Shown here: positions 12,140 to 24,445 of the stretch, in pieces
Layout: each line of letters begins with the position of its first letter
How positions within the stretch are numbered: position 1 is the stretch's first letter
NCBI GenBank assembly: GCA_951804985.1
Contig: OX638135.1
Location: 70,702,695-70,766,694 of the forward strand
Source of the DNA: Dryomyza anilis
Lineage: Eukaryota > Arthropoda > Insecta > Diptera > Dryomyzidae
Direction: 5' to 3'
DNA: 64,000 nucleotides
The notes under the pieces: model-generated
Databases searched by the model: none
What the model saw: the letters and a program-made list of their open reading frames with translations, nothing else
Told to the model about the DNA's origin: nothing
Translations under genes and position numbers: made by a program

Positions 12140-12770
12140 TATTTCCCATTGATGTTAGCAAGCGTCCATGCCTCAAGACCATAGAGGATAACTGACACGA
12201 TAGCAGCCTCCCTTCCCCAATTGCCTACTGAGCCCAATTTAAGCAACTACTGTTCAAGAATAATATTTTATTGGTGGTTCCTCGGCAGACGAAGTCCTTT
12301 ATGGCTTCGAAATTGTAGGTGTAAATGGGTCGGGGCCAGCACTATTAGACTTCGTAGAAGCGCTCGTAGAAGACCTCTTTGATTTTGTTGTCCTTCTAGT
12401 TCGTCGGAGAAAGCACACAAATAAGACTAATGAAGAATGATTATGAATTGATACGGATTGTAGCAATGTTCACGGTGTGAACTTGCAGACAAGATGGTGC
12501 AGTGTATTTCCGACTGCAAACCAAATTCGTACCTCTCCATACGACACCTGTAATAGATGCCACAGGAGTTTTAAACATCGCATTTCCTAGATTGCGGTGA
12601 TATCAGTCGTCTTTTTCATGGACATCATAAATCTCTATAAATGGTTCGGATGTTTCAGGTGTATATCCGTAAATCATGGTATATGCTCAGTTAACGGTGT
12701 TCACCTACGCGAAGGAGGGACTAGGAGTTATGTAGGATATGCTATGATAACTATTGAACACTACACTATT
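12140..12770 (-). pseudogene. Decayed, internally deleted RTE-like LINE
   Basis: Compared with the copies at 41797-43720 and 55040-58925, this minus-strand stretch holds, from right to left, the 5' leader (matching 34095-34250), the start of the APE endonuclease, the endonuclease centre near 12340-12500, and then a late RT segment near 12142-12330. The central RT is deleted. No open frame remains. Confidence 0.7.
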
Positions 12771-13968
12771 ATAAATCTACAATAAATACAAATAGAATTA
12801 AATTCAATGCGGATTCAAAGTGATAAAATTTATATGAACAGCGTATTTTTTGCGTTTTCAATAATAACATATTTTATTCCGAATCCGTTCACTTTGCTAC
12901 CGGCGTTCTGAATAATTAAAATATGAGAACATTTTGATATATTCCCGCCGCAACAAATCCGCCGGATTCCATAATCAGCATGATTAACTGTGTTCCTGTG
13001 ATCTAGAGCCAAAGTTCTATTTTCTATACAAAACAGCAAGAAACAATTAGAACCAGATCAAAAGCTGGTTCTATCCAGTTCAATTGAAAAGTGTTTAATT
13101 CCGAAATCCCGGGATTACGAAAACACGTCCAAATTGTAATCCCTAACTATAATAATTAATGTTATTTGAAAACACTCAAATAAAATATTTAATGATTTGT
13201 TTTACTTTTTGACGTGCTTAAAATACAAACAGTACAAATTGTGTGTTTTATTCAAAGAATATGAAGAATTAAAACCGAGTGGGGAAAGTTAAGTCACACG
13301 GATAGACCTTGAAGTTGGCCAAGTCGGTTGCGTCAAGTTAAAAATAGTTTTTTTTATCGCAAAATTGAAATAACTTTTGTTTTTACGAGATAAATTTATA
13401 ATACTAAAATTGAAAGTGCATAACAGTACAACATTATTTGAAATAAAGTTTAAAATATTATTTGTATATTGCATTAAATGATTATAATTACTTGATTTAA
13501 AAATGTTAATTTTTTATAATAACTCTTTGTCAACCATATAATAATTTAATTTGAATTAATAAATTATAATTTATTAAAATCGGTTATTTTAAAAAAAAAC
13601 TTGGAACTTTAGGCGTTTTTTTTATTAGTTCAGGGCAAATGGAGTAGAGCACAAAGTGTCAAAATTTGTGCTTCAGTGCTTTAAATTTGTGTTCTTTTTA
13701 TAGACACAGAGCGCTCGCTGAACGTGCTCGCTGAACGTGCTCGACGTGCACTGAATTAACTATTCGAGCAGACCGAGCACAAGCAAAATACATCCCTGCC
13801 ATTTCTTTTTTTCGCAAATGACAGATGAAAACTGAAACTAAAAAGTGATAAAATTATAAAATTGGACAATAAAGTGTCATAATAAGATATTAAATATATT
13901 ATTTAGTAATCAGTAGTGATCATTAGTGTTAAATAGTTTTATTTATATACAGTTGCAAAATATTAGAA
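12771..13968. other. No gene seen
   Basis: AT-rich sequence. The only local structure I noted is a short duplicated phrase, tcgctgaacgtgc, near 13715-13742. Confidence 0.6.
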
Positions 13969-14021
13969 ATGACAAATGTTATTAGAGAGCTGCCCTACTC
14001 AAAGTGTAACAAATTAACACA

Positions 14022-14430
14022 GAAACCAGTTGCGAAGGTTAGATCACATGGGAAATTTTAAATTTGGTGTTATTATGATAGTTAGGATTATCAAAATTAT
14101 AGTCGGTCTAAGCCGACTATAAATACCCTTCACATATGTGTGGTTACAATTCAAAGTGATATATAGGTCATCAGTGTATACGAATCCTGAAAATAACTAC
14201 AAACTTTCAATCGCTGAAGAAATTCCATTCATTTGATACCCATATTTACAAATGGGTAGGTGTACCGAATTTCGAATTTTTTTTTTGGGACCCACAAGTC
14301 GTATCGGCGGAAAACATTATTTCCATGTATTTGAGCATGATTTCAATATATATTTGACCAAAAAAGTTTACCTAAGCACGTATACAGTAAAATTGATCTG
14401 AAGATGTAAATGCTTCCTTCTGGGTGAATA
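14022..14430. repeat. Dispersed repeat, inverted partial copy of 34870-35606
   Basis: Contains the palindrome atagtcggtctaagccgact near 14100 and matches, in reverse complement, 35210-35606, then jumps to a phrase (cttccttctgggtg) matching 34945. It is therefore an internally deleted copy of that repeat. Confidence 0.75.
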
Positions 14431-14677
14431 TAGTTTTTTCAACAATAGATAATTCTTTGGTTTCCTTCTGTTGTACTTTTATGTGTAGTTGTGCACCAAA
14501 TAATTTACATTTATTACGCTCTGGCTGGACATTGGCAACTTTCCAACAAGATGGAAAAACTCCTGTCGTGTAGAAGATAGATGTTGAAAAGGTTACGCAA
14601 CGGACAAGCCAGCGTTGACGTACACTTCTTCAACACATGGGCAGATATGCCATCTGGGCCTGAGGCTTTGTTAAAAC

Positions 14678-17120
14678 CAAGGATTGAAACCGTAACCGAA
14701 ACCGATATCCGTTTAAAACCGTTTCATTTTTAAAACCGAAACCGTAACCGAAACCGTTATACGAAAATCAGAAATAAACCGATATCCAATACCGAAATAA
14801 ACGGTTTCGGTTTTATACCAGTTTAAAACGGTTTTTAAAAAAGTATAAAAAGAAACAGAAAAAAATATTTTATTTTATATAGAAGATCTTACATACAAGG
14901 CATGTTTTAATGTCATTTAATATAATTTGGAGTTACCGAAATAAAAATTTCTTGTTGTACAAATATATTCACGTTTCTTTTTTGAGAGACAATATTTCCA
15001 AAACAACGGTCTTTGGTATAAAATTTGTTTTTTTTTTTTAGCGGCAGAACAAGAGCAAGTTTTTATCATTTTAATGTATTTATTATGTTTTTAAGGTAAT
15101 AATGAAATTCAAAAGAATTCATGATATTACTAAATATTGAACAACAAGTAACAATGGAAAGCGTGCAAAATATTTATGAAGATGTGTGTTTTTTTTTTTT
15201 TTTCAAGGCTAATGATATAAGCATCTTAAAAATAAGATCTATGAAGCACTTTTGAAGCGGTAAATAGCTTCAAAAGTCGCTTCAAAAAGATAAAATAGAC
15301 AAAACAATGTTTTTTTCTCTTTTATTCGCTACGCTAGTTCGTACATCGATTGTACGTAAGCACTGTGCTATGCACATTTTTATTTACGTTTTACTTTTAT
15401 ACAAAGTTTTTTTTTGTTAATTTTAAAATCATAAAGTTTTTCTTAAGTTAAGTTCTATGTGCATTAATTCATTTAACTTATAAATCAAAAAAAAAAATAT
15501 ATGAACATTTTCACAGTGTACCACATTTAGCGGATATTGCTTTTTGTGTTTTTGTTTTCACAAATCTGCTTTTGATAGAATTTTTGCCGGGACTTTTTTT
15601 ACCACAAAGAAAACTCATTGTTGTTGCCAACTAGATAGCTTTACTAGATACATACATGTAGTGTGGTGCCATGCGACTGGCTGTTGTCATGCGTTTGTCC
15701 GTTGTCATGCGTTTGTTGCCATGTGATGATACAGGATAGCAACGAAGAATTGTCGTTGTGAAAGTGTGTGTATGCGCATCGTAATTCGTTATTGAAAACA
15801 GAAATATGCCTACACGAAATATTCCTTATTTTTATTATGAATGTATATGTTCATTTTATTATGGCCTTGAGATTTTAAATTGTCTTTGAATTGTTTAAAA
15901 TTATAAACATCTTAGTAACTACTTAAGAAAATACGAAAAATTAAGTGCAAATATTCAAAATATTCAAAAGTTTTAAATTTATTAAGTGACAATAGACACA
16001 GGTGTAGTTGCTAAGCGTCAACTTCGTACATTTTAAGTATACATTTTGCAGATATTGCAGTTCACGGAAATTTCCTTTCTTTGGATGGGTATTGTACAAA
16101 ATTCTTTTTATTCTTATAAAGTTCAAGAATATTTACCGATGCATTCTTGTTGATCTAGTTTAAGGTTCGCTTCTCGGCTCTCTTCTGCAATTCAGATCAT
16201 ATCTGAGGTGAAGTCAAAATGTTGCTTTTTATTGGTTTCCCACTTTATCCCAGAAAATGATTCTTACTTTACCCCAATATCACAATTTGAACATAACTTA
16301 GCACCATATAAACAATGTTAGATTATAGACACAGGTGTAGTTGCTAAGCGTCAACTTCGTACATTTTAAGTATACATTTTGCAGATATTGCAGTTCACGG
16401 AAATTTCCTTTCTTTGGATGGGTATTGTACAAAATTCTTTTTATTCTTATAAAGTTCAAGAATATTTACCGATGCATTCTTGTTGATCTAGTTTAAGGTT
16501 CGCTTCTCGGCTCTCTTCTGCAATTCAGATCATATCTGAGGTGAAGTCAAAATGTTGCTTTTTATTGGTTTCCCACTTTATTCCAGAAAATGATTCTTAC
16601 TTTACCCCAATATCACAATTTGAACATAACTTAGCACCATATAAACAATGTTAGATTATTTCCAAACCAGTTTTTATTTCAAAAGATATACAATATTCGA
16701 TCATTTTAAACACAACCAGCACTCTTAAACATTTTTTTTTCACTTGGTTCGATATGCAGAATATATATATTAATTTTATTATAACTATGGATGAAAAAGT
16801 TGATGCCATATTGAGAAGCACTTGACAATTGTTTTTATTTTTTAAATGCAAAAACATGGTCAAAAATTGCAATTGCCGACATTAATTACCCCATGTTCCA
16901 CTTTATCCCAGGTTTTTTGTTGAAGGCATTGAAAATTATGAAATATTTTATACAAAAACCGAAATCAAAACCGAAATCAAAACCGAAACCGTAACATGGA
17001 ACCGGTATACCGAAACCGTTTCGTTGTAAAAACTTTAAACCGAAACCGTAACCGAAACCGAAACGCGAAAAAAACCGAAACCGAAATCCAAACCGTTATT
17101 CGTTTAGGTTTCAATCCTTG
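14678..17120. mobile_element. Non-autonomous hAT element, 2443 bp, 8-bp TSD
   Basis: Perfect 14-bp terminal inverted repeats CAAGGATTGAAACC and GGTTTCAATCCTTG, with gttaaaac on both sides (14670-14677 and 17121-17128). Many aaccgaaaccg words crowd both ends, as expected for subterminal transposase-binding repeats. No transposase frame was found. Related copies are at 50449-54226 and, truncated and reversed, near 39320-40269. Confidence 0.88.
15994..16659. repeat. 333-bp tandem duplication inside the hAT element
   Basis: The unit beginning agacacaggtgtagttgc at 15994 recurs at 16327 with almost no change (one C/T difference seen in cccactttatycc). The related copy at 50449-54226 has one unit, so the duplication is private to this copy. 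Confidence 0.9.
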
Positions 17121-17479
17121 GTTAAAACCTTTTTGATTGCGCGAGTTCGACACAACAAAAATTTCACTGCCTGGAAACTGTTCCAATATATTTGAGATCG
17201 AATCAGATAGGGCATCTAACTTGTTACAGGTAGAAACCCAATCTAGATTCTATAAATAAAACAGAAGCGCATGAAGTGTGACAAGATTTTGAATTTTATC
17301 TACATAGAAATAAATTCATTATCCGATGGTTCTGGTACGCAACGTCACTTCGAATAATAAGGGCGAGACCCCAATGGGCAGAGAACAATGACAGTAGATG
17401 GTACCCAGGTATTTTAAAATCCAGTGGATCTGCACCCTAACTATCCTTGATCTCACCTAATGCCATTATATGTGGCTTA

Positions 17480-17920
17480 TAGACATGCGCATAAACAGAG
17501 AAAAATTTGCAAAAATCTATACGGAAGTTTTGCGACATTTTCGCTACTGGGTAAATTTAAAGCAAACAAACATACTATTAGCGGGCGACAGTTGAGACAA
17601 AAAAGTGAGAGCGTAAGCTAAACACGGAGAGTGTTAGGCCTTTCCATATGGGATTGGGGTTATGGCCGCGCACCTTATGTCACGACACCCATATTATTCA
17701 TAGCCCCTATTTGAGGGACCACTTTTTATAAAACCAACGTAATAAGCAGTCGTAATGTTGATAGGTGATGGCCGTTATTAAAGTAGATAATTTGCTTTAG
17801 CAACTAAAGACTTTTCCAAGGGAGAACAGAAGAAAATAATAAAATTAAAATAATAAATAAATTAATAAATTAATAATAAATAAAACATAATAAAACAAAA
17901 ATATTAAATAAAAAATAAAT
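17480..17920. other. No gene seen
   Basis: Noncoding AT-rich sequence ending in an A-rich run of taaataa words near 17840-17920. Confidence 0.6.
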
Positions 17921-17924
17921 TTAA

Positions 17925-18524
17925 TGTTGTTTGTTTTTAGTCGATGTCAAAATAGAGTAATGCAAAAACTAGTTTATCGGGCTCTAGGTCTACCAAATGT
18001 AATATGTATTTTGCACTGGTTCAAAAAAACAACAACAGTAATTGACAAAAAACAAAAACTTGTTGGCCTTGTTTCGGAAGTAGCCAAGCTTCCTCATCAG
18101 CGGTCTTGTATGCAGTTTGTGCTTAGCTAAACCTAAAACATCACTCTGTATAATGAACAAAATGCGATTTTTTTTCTGCACAAAGCAACGAGAAGGCAAA
18201 CAACAAAAACTGCACCAAGTTTAATTTTTGTCAATTGCTGTAGTTGTGTTGCAGCAAGTTCGTATAGTCTGAAGAGTCTCTACAGTATTCAAATACGAGA
18301 ACTGCACTTTGGATAAAAATTAAATCAATGGATTTGTGAATTTGTATGCGCCGTGCCCTTGCGTCACAATTTAATGTTGTTTTTAGTCGACATTATAAAA
18401 GAGTAATGCAAAAACTAATTTGTCGAGCTCTAGATCTACCAAATGCAATATTTATTTTGGACTGGTTCAAAAAACAACAACAGTAATTGACACTTCTATT
18501 TTAAGGTCGAATAAAAACCAACAA
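17925..18524. repeat. Two copies of a dispersed repeat
   Basis: The copy at 17925-18180 and the copy at 18372-18500 share agagtaatgcaaaaacta, gctctaggtctacc and tggttcaaaaaacaacaac. A third copy lies at 29760-29975. In the second copy the ends are inverted: gttgtttttagtcgac near 18376 and ctattttaaggtcgaataaa near 18505, suggesting a small TIR element of about 150 bp. Confidence 0.7.
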
Positions 18525-19165
18525 CTTAAAATATAAAATAATAAAAATAAAAAGTGACTTCGAGTTTTATTATTATAACATTTCTCAATTGTACACTACA
18601 TGCAATCCTATAGATACGAGAACCAATATCTTAGTCGATAGTAATTAATTTTGAATTTTTCTCGAGTATGGATATGTAAACGGTTTTCCAATATCAATTC
18701 AAGGGTTTTATAAATATTTATATTTATTACTTTATTCGAATCCTACTAAGAGATATTTTAAAAATCAATTAAAATTGATTACATGCAAATAAAAGCTGTA
18801 AACGTATTGATATCAGACATCCACCATTTTAAATGTAAATATAACCCTTTAACGAATTGATCAAGAAAAACTGGGAAACAGCCTAAAATTTAATTTTGTC
18901 GTACGATTTTATAAATAATAACATTAGTTGTTCCTCAAAAGGAAATTTGTATCGGGTAATGATCGGGATTTAATGACGAACAACACTAAATATATGTTTA
19001 TAAACGGGAAGCTATCAAAAATATTTTACCATTATTATGAACATATTTTTATTAAATATTTACATTTAACGGTCACTTTACATCATACTCCATACCTTTC
19101 TTATTCTTATCTTAAATTTAATATATAATTTTTAATTTTCCATGTATTTAACTAATGTTATAAAA
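18525..19165. other. No gene seen
   Basis: AT-rich and noncoding; short open frames only. Confidence 0.6.
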
Positions 19166-19169
19166 TGTA

Positions 19170-19450
19170 GCCGCGGTAGCTCAGTGGTTAGTGCGTTGGA
19201 CTGCGAGCCGAAAGGTCCCCGGTCCCCGCTAACAACATATTTTCATAGAAACATTTTTCTATACCGCGCTACCTCTCGGCAGTAAATGGCAAACCTACGA
19301 GAGTAAAACATTGCCTATGAAAAGTTCTCACCCGCCGTTCGTATTCGGCAATAAACTGGAGGTCCCACCAATTTGAGTACAAATATAACACGCACAACTC
19401 AAATGGTGAGAGAGCTCGGCCGAAGTTCTATACAGGACTGTAGCGCCAAA

Positions 19451-19458
<8 letters not shown>
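19170..19458 (+). mobile_element. SINE, head-to-tail copy ending in (TA)n
   Basis: Starts gccgcggtagctcagtgg with an intact A box, but lacks part of the B-box region (ggtccccggtccccgct). The body matches the other SINEs. Its last 42 bases are inverted and repeated at 19521-19562. Confidence 0.88.

Positions 19459-19520
<62 letters not shown>
19459..19520. repeat. (TA)n forming the loop of a 42-bp perfect palindrome
   Basis: Pure TA dinucleotides between two perfect inverted copies of the SINE tail (19417-19458 and 19521-19562). Confidence 0.9.
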
Positions 19521-19528
<8 letters not shown>

Positions 19529-19564
19529 TTTGGCGCTACAGTCCTGTATAGAACTTCGGCCGAA
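19521..19564 (-). mobile_element. Inverted SINE 3' tail fragment
   Basis: Exact reverse complement of the tail of the preceding SINE (agtttggcgctacagtcc). Similarity stops just after cggccga, so only the tail is present. Confidence 0.85.
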
Positions 19565-19663
19565 ATTATGTCAAAAATATTTGTAATTTTAGAATTATTT
19601 ATTACTAAGTTCAAACATAACCAATATTTTACTACGCGAAAAATCAGTCTAAATTTGACCAGT

Positions 19664-19999
19664 CTAAATTCGGAAACACCCGGACGTTTCCCGGCAACCC
19701 CATCCGACTAAAGATAACGTTGATTCGGTTATTGTCGATGCAGCAGCTGCAGTAGCAAAAGTTGTTTGACTTTGCTGTGCATCCGCAGCATTCAGTAGAT
19801 AATTGTCTAGCCATTGTTGTCGTTGCTCATCAGGTTCATCTGTGCCGGCGGCAGCTGCTACTGGTACCGCATTGTATACACTCAGGGAAGGACTGCCTTT
19901 GATTAGGTGCTGCATTATCGTCCAGTTCAATTTACACTGCTCTAAAGGGCGGTGAGGCTGCAATCGTGGCAGCAGAACGCAATACTTGATAACGTAAAT
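19664..19999 (-). CDS. Candidate host-gene exon, unrecognised
   Basis: A 112-codon minus-strand frame running to a TAG at 19664-19666. Upstream is a good splice acceptor: a long T run then gtag at about 20001. The peptide is unlike the transposon frames around it. It has ordinary mixed composition at first (YCVLLPRLQPHRPL, CKLNWTIMQHLIKG), then an Ala/Gln/Thr-rich part with DEQRQQWLDNYLLNAAD and FATAAAASTITES, typical of fly low-complexity coding sequence. A different frame from the same acceptor ends after about 22 codons. The last dozen residues may run past a real splice donor. I do not recognise the protein; a gene fragment or pseudogene is possible. Confidence 0.35.
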   Translation of the reverse strand: MYVIKYCVLLPRLQPHRPLEQCKLNWTIMQHLIKGSPSLSVYNAVPVAAAAGTDEPDEQRQQWLDNYLLNAADAQQSQTTFATAAAASTITESTLSLVGWGCRETSGCFRI

Positions 20000-20184
20000 C
20001 TACAAAAAAAAAAATTATTTTTACAATCCGATGTTTGAAACTGTTCTTGGCCCGTGTAGTTGGGACAAGACACTTGATTTTTTTTTTTTTGGGTTTAATG
20101 GAGTTCTGTTGCTGCGGTTGCCCTGCTGCACCAGCTACTGTTTCGGTTGCTTATTGGTTGAATAATAAGCTAAAATAATATATA

Positions 20185-20417
20185 GGGTGTGTGCGAGTTC
20201 GACTAAATTGCGGACTAAACTAAATTTTGTCGGTAATGCAGCGTTTACTTTTTAATTTAGCAAATTTTCGAGCAAATTAAATTTAACTTAATTGGAAACA
20301 GACATATGATAATCGATTTATTAGGGACTTTAACAATTAACGGTTACTGAATGTCAATCAATTGAAACCCTGTACAAGTTAGTTTAGTCAGCAATTTAGT
20401 CGAACTCGCACACACCC
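20185..20417. mobile_element. 233-bp MITE with ~37-bp TIRs
   Basis: Ends are gggtgtgtgcgagttcgac and its reverse complement; the inverted match extends about 37 bp with few mismatches. Both flanks read ataatatata (20175-20184 and 20418-20427), an apparent duplication of 8-10 bp that low complexity blurs. GGG ends with a long TSD could suit Merlin or hAT-like elements; the superfamily is not settled. Confidence 0.85.
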
Positions 20418-20639
20418 ATAATATATATTTGAAGTTATTTAAAATAAATTACGATATTAAATATAGATTTTTATTTTTTGACATCATAAATCATATGTTA
20501 CTTCTGTCACTTCCACTTCAACTAGTTCGTGCAGTGTTGCATTGCTATGTATTCAATACAATTTATAGTACGTTTTTATTTTGTGTTAAGGTATCTGTTT
20601 ACGCAAAAAGGCATATTTTTTTGCGGATTTTCCTAACAA

Positions 20640-20795
20640 TTCAAAATTAATTAAAACGCAGAAATGTATGTTTTTTCACTATTTTATTTGAGCAAATACA
20701 TTTTACTTAAAGGACAAACAAAAGCGTTTGCAATATAGTGTTCTGAAATGTATAAGAATACAAATAAGATTGGAAATCAGAAATGGAAATCCACA

Positions 20796-20868
<73 letters not shown>

Positions 20869-20883
20869 TACATATATACATAT

Positions 20884-20959
<76 letters not shown>

Positions 20960-21173
20960 TATAAAATGTAATTTTATGATGGATTGATGAGATATGTTGA
21001 TTCTTACGATGTTGTGGTGGGACATCGAGCTCTGCGCAATTGCAGCCCCGAGAACCTCTAAGAAGGAGGGTTGTAAAAGAAGTGACGAAATTCCCCTCTT
21101 GACGTTTGACCTGTCACAGAATGTACTAAATAAATAATACAAGGTTTACACTGCAAGAGTTTTGCCGTAAACA
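20640..21173 (-). repeat. BEL/Pao 3' LTR
   Basis: Matches the right LTR on both sides of a (TA)n/(TATACA)n tract at about 20797-20955. The first base or two differ from the right copy (ttcaaaa against tgtcaaaa). Confidence 0.75.
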
Positions 21174-22692
21174 TTGCCTTCCACTTTGCAGTAGTACTCA
21201 CTGCAAAATTAATTAGATAAAGAGAAAGATTTCCAGGCTGTAAAAGAAAACAAAATTAATATACAAATACAAAATACAAATAAGATAAAAGAATAACAAA
21301 GTAATTAACAAAAGGTACAGATCAGAAAGGATCCATCCAAAAATATGGTTTTGGGAAAGAAGCAGTATTTTGGAAATGACCAAGCTCAACCATAGAAGGG
21401 TAGTTGGTTTTAAAAGGCGAATGTACCGCATATATACCATCACTTGCGTTTGGTAACATCAGTGTCATCACCGACAGTAGTGGCAAAGCAAGAAACTTTG
21501 TGAACTGGTAGTGGTCCCGTAAGAATCTAACCAAATACAGCTATATACCATCCATCATAATCAATGGATAGAGGTCGCCATATTTGGTAATTGATGCTGG
21601 ATAGATGGTTCTATTTGACATGATGGCAATTCTCCTGCAATTTTGGGTAAAACCAGTGCCGTTGCCTCTAAGTGTAACGACGGATCCAATTACAAAAGAG
21701 CATCGCTTTGTTGGACTGGCAGCGACTGGTCACAGCTCATGAAAGGAGATGAAGTGGACTGTATGTTGTTAAAAATGGTTGCGTGTTGAATGGCCGAGGG
21801 CGAGACCCTAAGGCCACCGACGTAGTCGTATCACTGCTCATAAAAGGAGCCGAATGCTCATCCCTATGTAAAAGCGTTACGCTCATGGGACCTATTAAGG
21901 CAGTTAACGAAACATTGAAACTTTTTTACAGTGGAATAGCGATCGGAAACGCTCATTTGTAAAAATAGTTTACAGACCCGCAAAACATATTTCTGTTTGG
22001 AGCAAAGAACGCAAAGTGATCCTGTAAGGCTTGCGTGAAACCTCATATATTTTTTAGGCAGAGCAGGGTGTTGTGGATAAAGCGGTTTCGCACGTGGAGG
22101 TTTAACGGTAGTGTGACCGTGGATGTATCCGATGGATTCAGGTGTCTTGAAGCGTTCAGTAAGGAACGCATCAAGATAACTGCACTTAGGGATAGCCGTC
22201 TTATCCAACAAGCTTTGTTCTCAGAGAGCCAATGTTGCTTCAGGCAAGCGCTGAGAGCATAGAAATATTAGGATGGGATCCCAATTTGTTGCATCGATAT
22301 CATAAATTGAAAAAGATGCAAGACTATTCTTAATAGTTCGTTGCAAATTCTTAAGTGCTGCCGCGCTTTCATTTGTTATGACAGGAAGGTCGAATAAATG
22401 TTTAAGTTGGCCGTTGACCAATGCACGTTTATTCTCATAAACGTCTTTGAGATTTCGCCAGGCTAACTCGAAACCGCTATTCGTAAGAGGGACCTTTTGC
22501 ACTATATCACGTGCGTCCCCGCTTACCTTTTGCATAAGATGGTAAAGACGCTCAACATCTGTAAGACGTGAAATGCGAATGTATATTGCAGAAATCTCTG
22601 AACGTAGGCCAAGCTGCATAATCGCCGGCGAAAACATCAGTGTCGCAAGGCGGAAGGCGTAAATTATTCGATGAAAAATCATCGGAGGCACG

Positions 22693-22903
22693 TGTAAAAC
22701 CATAGGGCAACGCCGATCAGAACGGAATATCCGGCAACTTTGAACGATGAATCGGGAGTTCGCTACGAAGAAACGAACCGAGCAGACGCGTTATACTGAT
22801 TTACCAATACAACTTTTTGTTCTCATTAAATAATAAATTATACATAATCTCTTCTTTTTAACGGTTGTGCTTCTTATTAAACGGGAAAAGCGGAGTCTTT
22901 TTA
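22693..22903 (+). repeat. Gypsy 5' LTR
   Basis: 211 bp; near-identical to 24695-24905. A leader with gttcagaagtggg follows, but no canonical TGG primer site starts directly at the LTR edge. Confidence 0.9.
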
Positions 22904-23225
22904 GTTCAGAAGTGGGATTATATCTTAAAGTTCACAAATTGTTTTACCAATTTTTTGAAAAAGAAATGGAAATTTCTATGAATTAGAGTGAGACTACAGG
23001 CGCGCGTGAAACGAAAAATGCAGAAAAACGAGTAACGCAATACGCAACAAACGAGTAAACGTATAAATCGAGTATCGAATAAACAACGAATAAAACGAGT
23101 AATATAAAAAAAACGAAACGAACGAACGAAAATATAAAAAAAAAACAAAGTAACTTAATTTTGAATAAACTGCAGACGTGTCGCATAACGAAAATTTAAT
23201 ATAAAAAAATTTAACTTTTATAAAA

Positions 23226-24445
23226 ATGACTGTATATATCATCGCTTAAGATTACGCAGCTCATGCAATTGCAGCGGAGCGCGATTTGGCAACGGAAGGA
23301 GCAAAGCCTGTATTGGTACAACGTTTGTCCGAAGCTGTTGGGAGTGACAAAATCGAAGCAGAAGTTGATTTACAGGATCAAGATGCAGATCGTGATATGT
23401 TAACAAACATTACCACATTGATGCAAAGTAATTTACAACCACCCAGTGTCAGTAAAGAAAACAATACTTGCGCAAATCGTGAAATGACGAGCACAAACCC
23501 TTCGTTTGTAAATGTGGACACTCAAAGCAGAATTGCAGAAACACCGTCAACATCATCGGTTTGTGGACAATATTCTGTCAAAGAAATCGTGGAAACTATT
23601 CCAGAGTTTGATCCGTCAGACGAAATGGGAATGTCGGTTGAGCAGTTTATTGAACGCGTCAATAGTTCGATTGGTGCATATGGCTGGGATGATAAATGTT
23701 TATTACTAGCAGTCTATAGTCGGTTAAAGGGGATCGCTAAGATGTGGCTCGACGCGTCGAAGAAAATGTAGTGGAATACTGTTTTCGTATGAGTGCTCTT
23801 GGACAAAGATATAAATTGAGTTAAAGTGCAGTTGTAAAATATGTGCGTGAACAGTATAGGGAGCTTCAAGTTGCCATCGCAGCGTTAAGGTTCGACAACA
23901 TGAAGCAAATGCGTGAGAATCTCAACGATTATCTTCGCAATTTGCCGAAAGATACGCGATTTGTGAAAAACGACGGTTATAAAAGTGATAATATTAAAGT
24001 AAATCAAAATAAAATATGTTTTAACTGCTCTGAGGAGGGACATATTTCGAGTTTTTGTACCAAACCACAACGGCGTGTACGGTGCGCTGATTGTAATCGA
24101 GTGCACCCGAGAAACGAGGCAGAAAACTGTGGAAAATCTAATTTTGCAGTGCGTAAAATAATTAAAGACAAGACCTTTGAAAAACCAGTTCGCTTGTGTG
24201 AAGAAAACTTCATTGCGTTCATTGATACGGGCAGTCAATGCAGTCTAATTAAACGTTCGATCGCGGGTAAATTACCCATCGCGCCTCAAAAATGTTTACT
24301 GTCGATACGAGGTATATATGACGGCACATGTTATTTAAAAAGCAAAATCATAGTAAACGTAGAAGTTGATTTGCAAGTGCTATCGGCGGTCGAATTGCAT
24401 ATTGTTGACGACGATTTTTTAACCTCTGATATATTATTAGAATGA
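23226..24445 (+). pseudogene. Gypsy gag-protease with SAP-like N-terminus
   Basis: A start codon at 23226 is followed by a stop at 23247, then in frame by AERDLATEGAKPVLVQRL, which looks like the second helix of a SAP-type nucleic-acid-binding fold. After residues EIVETIPEFDPSD and AKMWLDASKK there is a stop near 23769 and a deletion with a frame change. The frame then resumes through VEYCFRMSALGQRYK to a CCHC zinc knuckle, CFNCSEEGHISSFC (about 24016-24060), and a protease active site, FIDTGSQCS (about 24214-24240). It ends at 24445 with no RT. Non-functional. Confidence 0.85.

Larger units (their letters stand above)
14515..17475 (-). pseudogene. Jockey-like LINE fragment split by a hAT element
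   Basis: Bases 14515-14669 match 9180-9330 (ctggctggacattg, cacatgggcagatatgccat) and the match resumes at 17129 (cctttttgattgcgcgag against 9346). Removing 14678-17120 plus one TSD copy restores continuity with the LINE copy near 9340. Non-functional. Confidence 0.8.

Noticed and set aside
12597..12785. 62-codon plus-strand frame
   Set aside because: Antisense to the leader and endonuclease of a decayed RTE copy.
20703..20971. Long YIYIYI frames on both strands (also near 4391, 27430, 28798-29278)
   Set aside because: Translations of (TA)n tracts; only the non-TA end of the frame at 28798-29002 is real, as an NT5DC exon.
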